Shown in pieces: positions 9,428 to 19,794 of a stretch of 50,805 bases of DNA. The notes under the pieces are model-generated. The model was not told the origin of the DNA. It saw only the letters and a program-made list of their open reading frames with translations, and made no database searches. The position numbers and the translations under genes were made by a program. Source of the DNA: Stentor coeruleus (lineage: Eukaryota; Ciliophora; Heterotrichea; Heterotrichida; Stentoridae); the NCBI GenBank assembly GCA_001970955.1, contig MPUH01000488.1, forward strand, positions 1-50,805. The letters run 5' to 3'. Within the stretch, counting starts at the first letter, position 1. Every line of letters starts with the position of its first letter.

Positions 9428-10338
9428 TAATCACTGTTTAAGATGGCTGATATTTTATTCCAAAATTTAATATTCTGTAGCATCTCTTTGTTAATTTATT
9501 ATTATCTTATGCAAACTTATAAGCAAAAATATAATACTTATGTTATTAGTTTACTATAGCTTTCATTTTCTTATTCACTTTGCTTTAAAATCATATATTT
9601 ATTATTTATTGGGAATTTACTATATATCAGCCTTAGCCATGTTTTATTTAGGTTTTTCATATTTTATCTTCTGATTTAGAGTTTGACCTTATTAAAAATA
9701 TTCTTCAGTGGCCATAAGACATTAAAATAATAAAGTTTTAATGGTGAAGATACTATATTAATATGGATGCTAAACTATACTTGCTGTTGTCAGATTTATT
9801 TGTAAAGCGAGTGTATATCTAAAATCATCATGAAAATTTGCTCCTGGCTGGTGAAAGTTAGCTTAAAACATCAATCCTATGGTAAAGCCCAATTTGCTCT
9901 AATATTTTTCTTGGTATGCTTCAGTTATAAGATTTTAGGCTCTATAGTAAATAATATATCTTAAGTTAGTAAAATCTCTTACAAATTATTAAGTATTTTG
10001 TAGTTAAATATAAAGAAATAAAGCCTATTTAGTTGTACTTAGTGCGATATATCAAAAATAAAAGAAGATATAGAGCATGCAATATATATTTTTCAAATAG
10101 GCTTTAATTGCATTCTTAGTAACTAAGTTCAATGCAATATAAAAAAAATATTTTGAAGTTATCATGAGTTAATAAACTCTGTAATATTTATTCTTGAAAA
10201 TGCTTTCATGTGTCGATTTGTAAATTAATTTTTTTTCAAGTGTATCCCATCATGTTTTAAAATATTACACATAATAATCAATTTAGATTTGATGCTTATA
10301 TCTAAAATGCATAAAGGCGGGATAATTATAATCAAAGA
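9428..10338. other. Intergenic region with a TA-flanked inverted-repeat element
   Basis: No gene supported. It contains a perfect 12-bp inverted repeat at 10019-10106, described separately. Confidence 0.5.
10019..10106. mobile_element. Small TA-flanked inverted-repeat element (MITE- or IES-like)
   Basis: Arms 10019-10030 (TAAAGCCTATTT) and 10095-10106 (AAATAGGCTTTA) are perfect inverted complements separated by 64 nt. Read another way, 10-bp terminal inverted repeats are flanked by TA on both sides. That is the layout of Tc1/mariner-type MITEs and of TA-bounded internal eliminated sequences in ciliates. There is no internal coding capacity. It is a single copy in this window, so the call is structural only. 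Confidence 0.35.
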
Positions 10339-10758
10339 TTAACTAGATACCTCTTCTTCTTTTTTGTTAAACGCTTGCAAAGCAGTTTTAGCTTCCCCTA
10401 TTGCATGCTTGCCTAATTCTCCAGGAATAACCAAATTTATTGCAGCAATAACATCTTCTGCTCTTAAAGATTTGTTACCTAGGCTCATCATGAGGTTACT
10501 AGACTCTGTGCAAATTCTAGTAAAAAAATCTTCTATAAAAGAGTCAATTATCTTCATACTACTTTTGGAAATTTTAAGATCAGGATGGATTTGCTTCTTC
10601 ACTTTTGAAATATATGATGAAAAGGTTGTTGCTTTACTTGTTTTAGGTTTTTTTAGGCCAGCTTCTTTAACTGAATGTGCTTCATTTTCTTCTTCAGATC
10701 CTGTTAATGCTTCCTTTACAGGCTTTTTACTGCCTTTTTCCCCTTGCTTAACTTTCAT
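10339..10758 (-). CDS. Divergent histone H2B-like protein
   Basis: 139 aa. The C-terminal ~95 residues align with the H2B histone fold: YISKVKKQIHPDLKIS (helix 1 entry), MKIIDSFIEDFFTRI (helix 2) and the hallmark IPGELGKHAIGEAKTAL (end of helix 3 and alpha-C). It is strongly diverged elsewhere, for example SLRAEDVIAAINLV in place of the usual ITSREIQTAVRLLL. The 45-residue N-terminal tail is unusual: Lys-rich ends flank an acidic patch (GSEEENEAHS). A core replication-dependent H2B would be far more conserved, so this is probably a specialised variant. The gene is single, intronless and not paired with an H2A gene here. Confidence 0.85.
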   Translation of the reverse strand: MKVKQGEKGSKKPVKEALTGSEEENEAHSVKEAGLKKPKTSKATTFSSYISKVKKQIHPDLKISKSSMKIIDSFIEDFFTRICTESSNLMMSLGNKSLRAEDVIAAINLVIPGELGKHAIGEAKTALQAFNKKEEEVSS

Positions 10759-11598
10759 TATATGGCGGCTAAATTAAATATTCCCAAATCCAAATTCAAG
10801 ATTAGCTTGATATAATTCTAATTAAAGATCTGCAATTGAAGTTAATATTTACTTGAATAAAAGCATATTATAAACGTTTGAAGATATTTAATTACATAAG
10901 TATTTATTTGAAACATATGGTTTTAATTTATTCTTTTTGAGTCTAACTTAACTTTAATATTATTTAAGTGCTTATAAATTTTAATAGTTTAGTTTGGAAT
11001 AACAGAATTATTTTCTTAGATTTGTTTTTATGTGAAAATGACTTATTTTGTAGTAATTTGGAATTCGGAAATAATTATTTTTATATTTATCATCTTGCTG
11101 AAATAATCATCTATATAGTCAACCAGAGCTTTCAATTTATACTTAATTTAATGAAAGCTCTTTGTTTTGTTTTTTTGATAATGTGCTTTAAAGGAAAGGC
11201 TTTAAAGTGGCAATCACCCAAAGGTAAATTTAAATATGTGCAAACCCTTAATTATATAATAGTAATAAAATGATTCATTTTATCACTCCTAATTGATAAA
11301 GAAAAGCTGAATCATTGTTAAAAGGAAAATATTTTAATTTTAGTACTGTAATAAGTTAAAATCACATGCTCATAAAATCAAAATTTTGTATTCTTTTGCC
11401 GAAATTACTATTCTTAATGCTTTTTAAATCAGTATTATAGCATGTATATAAAGCCACTTTCACTTTCTAGATAAAAATTGATATAATATAATATAATTAT
11501 ATAAATAAATCCTAGTACATTGATTTAGTAAAAAACTATATCAAATATCTTATTTCTTGAACTTACCTAAAAGTAAATTTCATCTATTTAAACTTATA
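10759..11598. other. Intergenic region
   Basis: A 101-codon frame on + (10968-11273) begins at GTG and has the Phe/Ile/Tyr-rich composition of translated AT-rich spacer, so I do not call it. Nothing else seen. Confidence 0.5.
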
Positions 11599-12135
11599 TT
11601 AAGCCAAATCTGAATCCCATTGAGTATTTGCCAACTCAATTCTTTCTTGCATTTTATCTAGCGTAGCCTTCAGCATACTAGCAAACTCCTGACTCATATC
11701 ATCAATTTTCTTTCTTAGATCCCTTATCTCATTATCTTTATCTTCAATCTCTTTATCCTTTGATCTTATCATCTCTTTTATACCCTTCTCTTTATCTGAT
11801 AATTCTCTTTCACCTCTATAAAGTTCATCTTCTAACTGCGTTATTCGTTCTTCTTTTTCTTTAAGCATAGATCGATACTGCCCTTTCATCTCTGAGTTAA
11901 TGTGAAAAGATTTTTTACCTTCATCTTCAAAATACTGGTTTATCTCAATGAGTTTCTGACGGCATTCACTTTGGCCTGCACGTGACCTGTCAGTTTTTTC
12001 TTGTTCCATAGCTACATAGTTTTTACCTATTCTCCACTTAAGGACATTAATCTGTCCAGAAAGCATGTCGTTCATGTCTTTAAGAGCTTTATCGTCCCCA
12101 TCCTTTTTCCCATCCCCTTTTTTCTTTGCAGCCAT
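11599..12135 (-). CDS. CCDC153/DRC12-like axonemal coiled-coil protein
   Basis: 178 aa, nearly all coiled coil after a short Lys/Gly/Asp-rich N-terminus (MAAKKKGDGKKDGDDK). The C-terminal block DMSQEFASMLKATLDKM followed by QERIE and a Trp closely matches the conserved end of CCDC153, a subunit of the nexin-dynein regulatory complex (DRC12), which links outer doublet microtubules in motile cilia. Length fits the family (about 180-210 aa). No intron seen. Coiled coils invite false matches, so the assignment rests mainly on the C-terminal motif and the size. CEP104 and other cilium-linked genes elsewhere in the window fit the theme but are not a cluster. Confidence 0.65.
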   Translation of the reverse strand: MAAKKKGDGKKDGDDKALKDMNDMLSGQINVLKWRIGKNYVAMEQEKTDRSRAGQSECRQKLIEINQYFEDEGKKSFHINSEMKGQYRSMLKEKEERITQLEDELYRGERELSDKEKGIKEMIRSKDKEIEDKDNEIRDLRKKIDDMSQEFASMLKATLDKMQERIELANTQWDSDLA

Positions 12136-13150
12136 ATTTTAAATGCCTAGAAATTTTCAAGATATAACTAGTTTTTCGGTCAATGTATATAAAAAAGTAT
12201 AATTTATAAACTAACGACCAGGGTGCTATACTAACTGTTAATTTTTAAAATCATTTTTACCTTTAATATTAATATTTTCATCAATGCATCGGCAATTAAT
12301 GCTAACTATAAATGATAGGGCTAATCTTCTAAGAAACTAATAATTAGCTTTATACTATATTTTACTTATAATAGTTAAAGTTTATTTTTAATATTAAAAT
12401 TATTTATTAGCATTCAATAAAACTTAAAATATTCAAGATCAGTATTTTTATAATGTTTACTATAAAGCAGAAGCCTGCATGTATCTGAGACTTCGCACTG
12501 AAGATCTAACTTAATTAAAGATTTTGTCACGGCAATTATGCCAAGAAGTGATCAACATTCGGTAAACCATTTTAAATAAATAAAATATATGATGTTTGCT
12601 ATACTTTGCTAGCTCTTTTCCAAAGGTTATTTTGCCCCTTAATATTAACTGTATGCATTTTTAGTTTTAAATTAGTTTAGATTTTCATAAAAACTCCTTA
12701 GAATAGTATAAATTTAAGAAACTTAAATTAGATTTTCAATAAAATATATCAAGCTCAAAGCAATTAGAAAATTAAAGATCAATCATTGTTTAATATAAAT
12801 TAATGTTTACAGATAAATAGCAAAATTCAAGAATCTTTTTTTCATAGTATTGCTATTATTATTCAAAGTGATTTGTACTGGATTTGTCTGTTTTAGCCAT
12901 AGTCATAACAAAAATGCTCTGATCCTATATCAAAATTATAAACACAAAATTATAAAAACTACGAAAGAATAAAACAAAAATCCAATCGGAAAATTGTATA
13001 ATAAAATATTAAGCATCTCATTTTATATTCAAGTATATCTCAATATAAATTAAATACTCCAAAATGCTTTTCACATAAATTTCTGTTTTGATGTTATTTT
13101 AATCTAATTCTGAAATACTTCACTTGAAGTAATATAAACAATTATATGTC
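12136..13150. other. Intergenic region
   Basis: AT-rich. A short patch near 12470-12560 is somewhat richer in G and C but gives no open frame. No gene or RNA supported. Confidence 0.5.
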
Positions 13151-13924
13151 TTAAAATATTATTAAAGTCCTTGGTAATAGAGATATCATTCTAGAATGGA
13201 TTTCTTCATTAATATTATTTCCAGACAAGATGAGTTTCTCAAGGGGCAACGTTCCAAGTAACACAACTATATTTAAACATGCATCTTCAGTAAGCATATT
13301 ATATCCTAGCCCCAGCATTTTCAAATTTTTTAGATCTTTAACACTCGTCACAACTTTCAAAGCACCTTTATTTTCCATACTATTTTCATCCATTCCAAGT
13401 CTTTCAAGATCTTTTAATCCTGTAACAGCGTCAGCAATGCAACTTGCCCCTATCATACCTATGTCATTAATATGTAGCCAGAGTTCCCGCAAATTCTTCA
13501 TTTTTTCTAATGCTCCAGCCAAGTGCATACATCCATCAGGACCTAGAGAATTATCTTCCAAAGACAGAATTTCTAGGTTTATAAGCCCACCTAAGTCGTG
13601 GGATATCATTTTCATACCTTCACTTCCTAAACTTGATTTCCATAGTTTTAGAACTTTTATGTTTTGGAGAAAAGGAATCAACTGCAACAAGAATTCTGCA
13701 CGAGCTTTTTGAAAGTTCACGAAATTCAAGTTAATTATTTCTGAATCGTATTTTCCTGTCTTGCAAACTTGTTTGAAAATTGGTTTGATTTTTTGATGCA
13801 TAAAACTTTTGTTTGTTTTGTAATAAAGCTGAAAATCAGCAAAAGCTCTTTCTTGTTCTTCTCGTGTTTTTTGGACTACAACTTGCTTACGTGAGTCCAT
13901 CTTCGTACAACAGCCTACACCCAT
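13151..13924 (-). CDS. N-acylated leucine-rich-repeat protein (RI type)
   Basis: 257 aa. It begins MGVGCCTK, so after Met removal Gly2 can be myristoylated and Cys5/Cys6 palmitoylated, predicting attachment to a membrane. Residues about 20-80 are a helical lead-in. From about 88 to 250 there are six leucine-rich repeats of the ~28-residue ribonuclease-inhibitor type, seen as L-x-x-L-x-L-x-x-N/D steps: LEILSLEDNSLGPDG, LRELWLHINDIG, LERLGMDENSM, LKMLGLGYNML, LEKLILSGNNI. There is no NACHT, F-box or kinase domain. Probably a membrane-tethered protein-protein interaction scaffold; partners unknown. Two further MG-C type N-termini occur at 42376-43377 and 44704-45903. Confidence 0.85.
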   Translation of the reverse strand: MGVGCCTKMDSRKQVVVQKTREEQERAFADFQLYYKTNKSFMHQKIKPIFKQVCKTGKYDSEIINLNFVNFQKARAEFLLQLIPFLQNIKVLKLWKSSLGSEGMKMISHDLGGLINLEILSLEDNSLGPDGCMHLAGALEKMKNLRELWLHINDIGMIGASCIADAVTGLKDLERLGMDENSMENKGALKVVTSVKDLKNLKMLGLGYNMLTEDACLNIVVLLGTLPLEKLILSGNNINEEIHSRMISLLPRTLIIF

Positions 13925-14459
13925 TTTATTATAATATATTACAAATCATGTACTATTCAAAAAATAATTTAATTTTTTATCTTGGATATTGCTTCTAATT
14001 TCAATTCTCAGTGTTTTATTGTTGATATGAATATATATTAAGTTTTTAGCTTAAATTAATTACTATAAACTCTTTAATTACAAATTTTAATATATTTATC
14101 ACCCGCCAAAGCAGCTTTCCAGCTAATCATCATAAACTATCTGATAAATTGCATAAAGTTTTTTAATATATTTACAAAATCGTACAAAAAATTGAATTAA
14201 AAAAGCATAGCTATATTTTAATGCAATTAAATTTCCTCTTTGCATTTTTAAAATATTCTGTTACAAAGTCAAGGGTCTATTTTCTAATACTTGATAGCAT
14301 AAACTATACAGCTTTTTTTCAAACTAAATTAGGCATAAGAGAAAGCATATCTAAAATTATAAAGTGACGTATAATATCTAAGTATGACAATTATTTAATT
14401 TCATCTTATGAAACTAAAATGTTTATATTCAAATGTTTTTTTTTAACAGAATAGGTAGA
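13925..14459. other. Intergenic region
   Basis: Nothing supported. It lies between the 5' end of the LRR gene and the 3' end of the kinesin gene, both on the - strand. Confidence 0.5.
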
Positions 14460-16430
14460 TTAAAAAAAAGTGCCATACTTTCTTACTCGAGTTTTGCTAT
14501 ACAATACTGAAAGAGCAGAAAGTGCATCTTCTTTAACTTTATTATCTGGTGACATATCACTCTTAGGTGGTCTTGCACTTTCTGCTGACTTTTCTACCCT
14601 CACCCGAGTGCTGGGCCTAACACTTTGGTATTTTTGATAATGATCTTTATCAATAAATTGTCCTGGGGAATCTGTATATCTATTACCAGCTCTAACAATA
14701 GTTCTCTTTGATTTCCAAGCCCATTCAGTTTTCCTCTCTTTTATCGGAAAAATAACAGGAGCTTGTTTATTTTCTCTCTCTAATGCTGCAACTCTATTCT
14801 GCAATTCTTGTTTTTCTTTCTGCAGTTTAGCCACAATAACAGGTTCATTTTCTACATTCTCAAGTTTTTCTATCAATGTTTGGTTTTCAGCATGCAACTG
14901 AGCTATTTCTGCATCCTGTCCTTTTTTTATATTGCTCAGCTCATTTATAATTTCTTTAAGTTTCTTATTAGAACTCATGAGCTCTTTAATCATTTTTACA
15001 GAATCATGGAGGTTTTCACTGAGCATTTCCAAGCTTAAAGAAAATGGCTCTTGCTGAGGAACTATAGGTCTTGGAACAGCCATAGCTGAATGTATCCTTC
15101 CTGGTATTGGATCAATATTTTTAGTGGTTTTCGCTCTCTGCCCTTGAGCTGTAGCTAATAAAGGCTTTTCAAGATCCTTCATTTTCAAAATCTGAGTCTT
15201 ATCGAGATTAACTAATTCTGTAAGCATTCCTATTTGTTCGAAGGCTTCTTTAAGTTCACCTTGTAGGCCTTTAATTTCTTTCTATATAAAAAGTACTCTT
15301 AGTTCATTGACTAACTTAGACTTAGGATCAAGATTTTTCACAGGGTCATTTGAAATGCAGCTAGCTTTAGTTGCGTATGCTAAAGTGCTAATATTTTCTT
15401 CATAAAATTGGTCGCATGGACATAGACAAGCTATCATCAAACAGAAACTATTCCCACCAATTGATTGCTTCAACAAACTAGTAAGTTTGGAATCCCGATA
15501 TGGGATAAAAGCTGAATCTCCTTCTCGACTACCAGCCAGTGTGGTAATAACCTGTCTTAATGTAAAAAGACTTTTATTAATCTCAATACTCTCTTTTAAT
15601 GCTAAGCCTTCGTTGCCAGTTAAGCTTGCCCTTTCACTTCCAGCTAAATCAACTAACTGCAATTTGCTTGAAATAATCCCCCCACCTTCAATATCAACAC
15701 CTTCTATATTTAGCGAGAGTATACAATGAGATCTTGAAGATGCTGAATTTAAATTGTGTGAAGCCATGATTTTGTTTTTAAGTCCAGCATGGAAATGAGT
15801 TAAAACTTCAGTTGCGTTATAGCAGGGATGCACATAAAGATTCTCAACATAAAATTCGTCATGCTTGCTCCAACGCATTTTTAAGCCTGGTGACCCTGGC
15901 TTTAGTTGTGCTGGGTTTAATAAGTCGTAAATTTTTTCTTGATAAACTTGTAAGTAGGTGCAATATACTGTATATTCCATTGTATTCGGCATGGCTTTAA
16001 TTTCTTCAAATAATGCTTTTACTGATCTTGGGACTATTCCTTGTCTTTCACTTTCCTAATTAGATTTTACTTTGATGTTTGGCTTGAGAGAACTGTATTC
16101 ATAGCCTTCCATTGTATAAGTTTTCCCTGAACCTGTTTGGCCGTATGCAAATATTGTTGCGTTAAAACCCTGAACAACTTTTTTTAATAACTCTGGGATT
16201 TGTGTATTGCTAAAAAGTTCATCTTGCGAAGTAATTTCGTCAAAAACTGAATCGAAGAAAAATTTTTTTTGCTGTTTCTGATCAGTTGAAGATACCCTAT
16301 CTTTAAATCACACTATAGCTTTTTCTGCTGAATCAATGAAAACTTTGGAATTTGTTTGGCCCTGATCAGCCTCTTCTTTTAGAATTGGGCGCATACGAAT
16401 AGCAACTGAAATTCTGGTACTTGATTCCAT
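14460..16430 (-). CDS. Kinesin with N-terminal motor (spliced, 641 aa)
   Basis: Plus-end-type microtubule motor with an N-terminal motor domain. Four exons (16430-16312, 16296-16071, 16055-15297, 15281-14460) join in frame across three 15-nt introns to give 641 aa. The start [15 protein letters not shown] is the kinesin beta-1 strand. The P-loop is [10 protein letters not shown], switch I is SSRSH, switch II is LVDLAGSE, followed by INKSLFTL and [12 protein letters not shown]. The motor ends near residue 360, then comes a neck ([18 protein letters not shown]) and a coiled coil about 395-500, with a basic disordered tail. The neck and the order of motifs look closest to KIF12-type kinesins, but I cannot fix the subfamily. 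Its 5' end faces the small gene at 16627 across 196 bp. Confidence 0.93.
15282..15296 (-). other. 15-nt intron in kinesin (third)
   Basis: Reads GTACTTTTTATATAG on the coding strand. It contains an in-frame TAG, and removing it joins VNELR to [10 protein letters not shown] in frame. Confidence 0.9.
16056..16070 (-). other. 15-nt intron in kinesin (second)
   Basis: Reads GTAAAATCTAATTAG on the coding strand. It contains in-frame TAA and TAG. Removal joins KPNIK to ESERQ between the P-loop exon and the rest of the motor. Confidence 0.9.
16297..16311 (-). other. 15-nt intron in kinesin (first)
   Basis: Reads GTGATTTAAAGATAG on the coding strand. It splits a Val codon; removal restores AIVVSSTDQK. 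The 5' site is GTG rather than GTA. Confidence 0.85.
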
Positions 16431-16626
16431 ATTTAAAGTATAAATTAGCATTCATATCATTAGAACAATGAAGATTAAGATTATTAACCTACTATTTAGG
16501 AGATACTAAAAATTTATATGCTTTCAAATATAGAAAAGTTTTTGTTTAAGAGGCTTTAAAAAATTCAGGCATGTAAAAACTAAATATTTTTCAATTTAGT
16601 TAGATAAGATTTTTGATAATATAAAA
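16431..16626. promoter_or_regulatory. Short divergent intergenic region (kinesin / small gene)
   Basis: 196 bp separates the divergent starts of the kinesin (-) and the 90-aa gene (+). It must hold both 5' flanks. No specific motif recognised. Confidence 0.4.
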
Positions 16627-16915
16627 ATGCTTAGTGAAAAGCAGATTTATGATGCTAAAGTCTTTTTACGAAGCTATAAGGATGCTATTATGTGTATAGA
16701 ACAAACTGTTATTAAAAAAATAGCATTTGATCATTATTCATCCAAATATGAGTCTGTAATATCAGGAGAAAGCAAACAAGAGACGATGAATTTGTTTAAG
16801 TTTTCAAAGTAATTTTTATGCCAGAGATTTTTTGACTCTTAACTTCATGCCCGAAGCTAAGAGCGGTGAAGAATTTTACAAGCAGCTACTCAAGATAGAC
16901 GAGATTAGTAAGTAA
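16627..16915 (+). CDS. Small spliced hypothetical protein (90 aa)
   Basis: Not recognised. Exon 1 (16627-16808) starts MLSEKQIYDAKVFLRSY. Reading on without splicing hits TAA at once. Removing a 16-nt intron (16809-16824) restores a frame that continues KFSKDFLTLNFMPEAKS and ends EISK at TAA 16913-16915. The result is a compact, mostly helical 90-aa protein without Cys motifs, membrane segments or signal peptide. Evidence for reality: good coding composition in both exons, an intron of exactly the size seen in the neighbouring kinesin, and clean phase. Function unknown. It shares a 196-bp divergent region with the kinesin gene. Confidence 0.7.
16809..16824 (+). other. 16-nt intron in small gene
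   Basis: Reads GTAATTTTTATGCCAG. It interrupts a Lys codon, and the unspliced frame stops within it. Confidence 0.75.
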
Positions 16916-17547
16916 GTTAGGTCTTATTTTTATAAAAATTTTTAGTTGAAGGATTATAGATTTTGAATCATCGAGTTTGTCAGGGATTCAGTATCTAATA
17001 GAATCTATTGATTATTCTAATAAGTATCTAGTTTTACAAAACTAGGTGGCCTCAATGAAGTTTGCTTATATAATATACAAAGATGCATAATAATTTGTTA
17101 GCTATAGCTATAATATTTTACTTTAAATAGTTAGTAAACTCCAGTTTTTCTTACAACATATATACAAATCATGATCCTTAAGTTATTTTAGCTTAAGTAG
17201 TTTTAGAAATTACAATCATTAAGGCGTTTGAAATAAAATAAGAAATTTTTGCAATCAAATTTTTTTAGAGATAGGCTGCATAGTAAGTGGATTTGCTCAA
17301 GGCTTTTTCTCTTTAAGGCTTATTACAAATAGAAAAAATAAATGCTGAATGCTGAATTATTGCTTGAGATAAAGCTATAGTATTGCAAAGCATATTACAA
17401 AATAGCATATAGCCCGTAGGCAAATAACTATTAATACCTTATCACAGTATCATAATTTAATATCATAATCTTTCAAAATTTAATGATAAAATATTATTTA
17501 TTTTCCTTGAATTATTTTTAGTAATCAATTTTATTCATCTTTTTACA
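16916..17547. other. Intergenic region
   Basis: No supported gene, repeat or RNA. Confidence 0.5.
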
Positions 17548-19794
17548 ATGAAAATATTTCATATATATAACAAAATGGTTGAAAGCCTCCCCTCTGAAGT
17601 TGATCTTTTTAACTTAGAAACAAAGCTTAGATCTATGATTTCTGAGCTTATAACTCCTTTTTCTCAACGTTTTAAAGAGAATGAGATTCTTTTACAAAAA
17701 GTTGTTAAACGATCTCGAAATACAAAAGCAAATCTCAATTCATTCAAATACGAAATGACAAAAAGTCTAAGTAAAATGATGTTACATGAAGAATTTAGTA
17801 AGCAATACGAGAAATTAGTTGCTGAAACTTCGCTAAAAATAGATGAGCATAGTTTCGATATAGCCCAAACTCACTTAGCAGTCGATAAGGCTTATCACTC
17901 TAATTCTGATTTTCAAGCAAGTTTGAGGGCAGTTCAAGAAGGAATTAAATCTGTTAAAACTAATATAGATGACAATTATAGATACATTAGAGAATTTCAG
18001 GACCTAAACAATCAAGAGTTGATGAAAGCTATGAATGCAATTAACAGTTTTACATGTCAGCAAAAATTCGAAAACGAAAATCTTGCAGAAAAATTAAATA
18101 AAGTTAGTGTTCGGATCAGTGAAATAAATAACAAATCACTTCCTGAACTATCTTTCATGCTTGAAAATAAGAATCTTGAAATTGAAGAAATCAAAAGCAA
18201 ACTTGAAAAGGTTTTTAGTAACTACGTTCAAGAAAACGACCTTAAAAGCTTGAGAAATAAATATGATTATGATATCCAACAATGTAAACAGCAACATACA
18301 AAAGAAATAGTTGAAGTCAAGAGTTTTCTTGATAGAATGCTCAGACTTGAAATATCTTGTGGTGTCACTGAGACTCTATTACAAATCCTTGATAATAGGC
18401 ACTTAAAAAAACTTATTCCTTTTGTAGAGTCTATTTTATGTGAAGATACTGCTGAAGGGGCACTAGCTTTAGTTTCTGAATTTAAAGGGATTTCTACTGA
18501 CAGCTTATATGAAAAAACAAGGGCTCAGACAAAAAACCTCGAAGTCAATCTAGCAACAGCTAAAGAAAAAATAAAAGAAGAAGAAAGAAAAGTTCCAAGA
18601 CTGGCTTCTATGGCTATTCAAAAGCGTCCTGAAGATAACCGATCATCAAGAAGAGTACGGCAATCACAAATAAAAGAACCTCTCATTTGTGAAGAATCAT
18701 TTTCTCCAGAAATATCAATTTCAAAGCCTCCAGAATCAACTGTTATAGTAAAGGAAGTTTTTGTTCAGCCAAAAGTTTTAGAACAGACTATTACCTTACC
18801 AGTAGCAATCCCACCTCCCCCACCTCCGCCACCTCCTCCACCTCCCCAACCTCCCCAACTTTCCACATCTTCCTCAACTTTTCAATCGCCCCCACCTCCA
18901 CCTCCACCTCCACTTTTATCTCAACCTTTGAATACAGTATTAGAACCTAAAACTCATGATTATGAAAGTGAAGATTATCAAAAAAGTTCATCTCGATCTT
19001 ACGACCCAACAATGCTTCAAGAAATCATAGAAAAGTTAGCTTTAGAAATTCAAAGCATATATCAAGTTATAGATAGAGCTAAAGCGGATTTTCAAAAAGC
19101 ACTTAGCAATTCAGCTGATGAAACCAAACTGAGTATTTCTATTATTAACCGTGAGACAAATCAATTTTTCAGACAGAGAAGCAAAGAATTAACTGAAGTT
19201 AATGCACAAATCGAGCGACTACAACAAAAATCTATAATCTTTTCTCAGGATATTGAAGAATTGAATGTGAGTGCAACTAAGATGAAAGATGATATTGCAA
19301 GATGTGTGGAAACTGGGAAAATTACATTTGGATTGCTCGCTCAGGATGAAGAAGATCGTCAAAGTATCCAACTCAGTTGTTATGCAGAAAACAAACAAAA
19401 AAATCGTTCACCAACAAAAAATAGGCAGCCAGTATCTCTGAAGCCTGAATGTATGACTTGTAGTTCACAAGCTCCAGCTTTGTATTCTGCTTTTAAAATG
19501 GCATGCTTGAATTATTATCCTTCAGATGTTGCTTATAAAGGAGTTTATTATCCACGTAAAGATCTTATTAATAAGCTAGGAGAAGTTGCTAAAGCTAAAA
19601 TCCATGAAAATATTTTTACAGAAGAAAATTTCATTAGCACAAGAGGAACTGAGGAACCTATTTCTAGGGCGAAATCTGCTGCTAGAGTTAAAAACCCTAG
19701 GTTTATACTTGATGCATCTATTACTAGAGGAGTTTTTAATGTAGAATCACCTGCAAAAAAATCAGAAACTAAAGTTCACAAATTTAATGTTTAG
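17548..19794 (+). CDS. Large coiled-coil protein with polyproline tract
   Basis: 748 aa, family not recognised. Residues 10-270 are long coiled coils with heptad-like Leu/Ile spacing. A predicted helical patch follows (QILDNRHLKKLIPFVESIL, about 280-298). About 415-460 carries two runs of 8-12 prolines separated by a Ser/Thr spacer, of the profilin/SH3-binding type seen in formin FH1 regions, but no FH2 domain follows. Instead a second coiled coil (about 490-600) and a basic tail with CMTCSS (a possible Zn pair), ALYSAFKMACLNYYPSD and YKGVYYPRKDL come next. Probably a cytoskeletal scaffold. The start could also be the ATG at 17575 (MVESLPSEV), which would remove nine residues. No introns seen. 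Confidence 0.8.
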   Translation: MKIFHIYNKMVESLPSEVDLFNLETKLRSMISELITPFSQRFKENEILLQKVVKRSRNTKANLNSFKYEMTKSLSKMMLHEEFSKQYEKLVAETSLKIDEHSFDIAQTHLAVDKAYHSNSDFQASLRAVQEGIKSVKTNIDDNYRYIREFQDLNNQELMKAMNAINSFTCQQKFENENLAEKLNKVSVRISEINNKSLPELSFMLENKNLEIEEIKSKLEKVFSNYVQENDLKSLRNKYDYDIQQCKQQHTKEIVEVKSFLDRMLRLEISCGVTETLLQILDNRHLKKLIPFVESILCEDTAEGALALVSEFKGISTDSLYEKTRAQTKNLEVNLATAKEKIKEEERKVPRLASMAIQKRPEDNRSSRRVRQSQIKEPLICEESFSPEISISKPPESTVIVKEVFVQPKVLEQTITLPVAIPPPPPPPPPPPPQPPQLSTSSSTFQSPPPPPPPPLLSQPLNTVLEPKTHDYESEDYQKSSSRSYDPTMLQEIIEKLALEIQSIYQVIDRAKADFQKALSNSADETKLSISIINRETNQFFRQRSKELTEVNAQIERLQQKSIIFSQDIEELNVSATKMKDDIARCVETGKITFGLLAQDEEDRQSIQLSCYAENKQKNRSPTKNRQPVSLKPECMTCSSQAPALYSAFKMACLNYYPSDVAYKGVYYPRKDLINKLGEVAKAKIHENIFTEENFISTRGTEEPISRAKSAARVKNPRFILDASITRGVFNVESPAKKSETKVHKFNV

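Noticed and set aside
10968-11273. 101-codon + strand frame
   Set aside because: Starts with GTG, composition is Phe/Ile/Tyr-rich as expected of translated AT-rich spacer, and no motif is present.
13230-13712. 160-codon + strand frame
   Set aside because: Antisense shadow of the LRR gene.
17548-19794. Formin identity for the polyproline protein
   Set aside because: Proline runs resemble FH1 but no FH2 domain follows.
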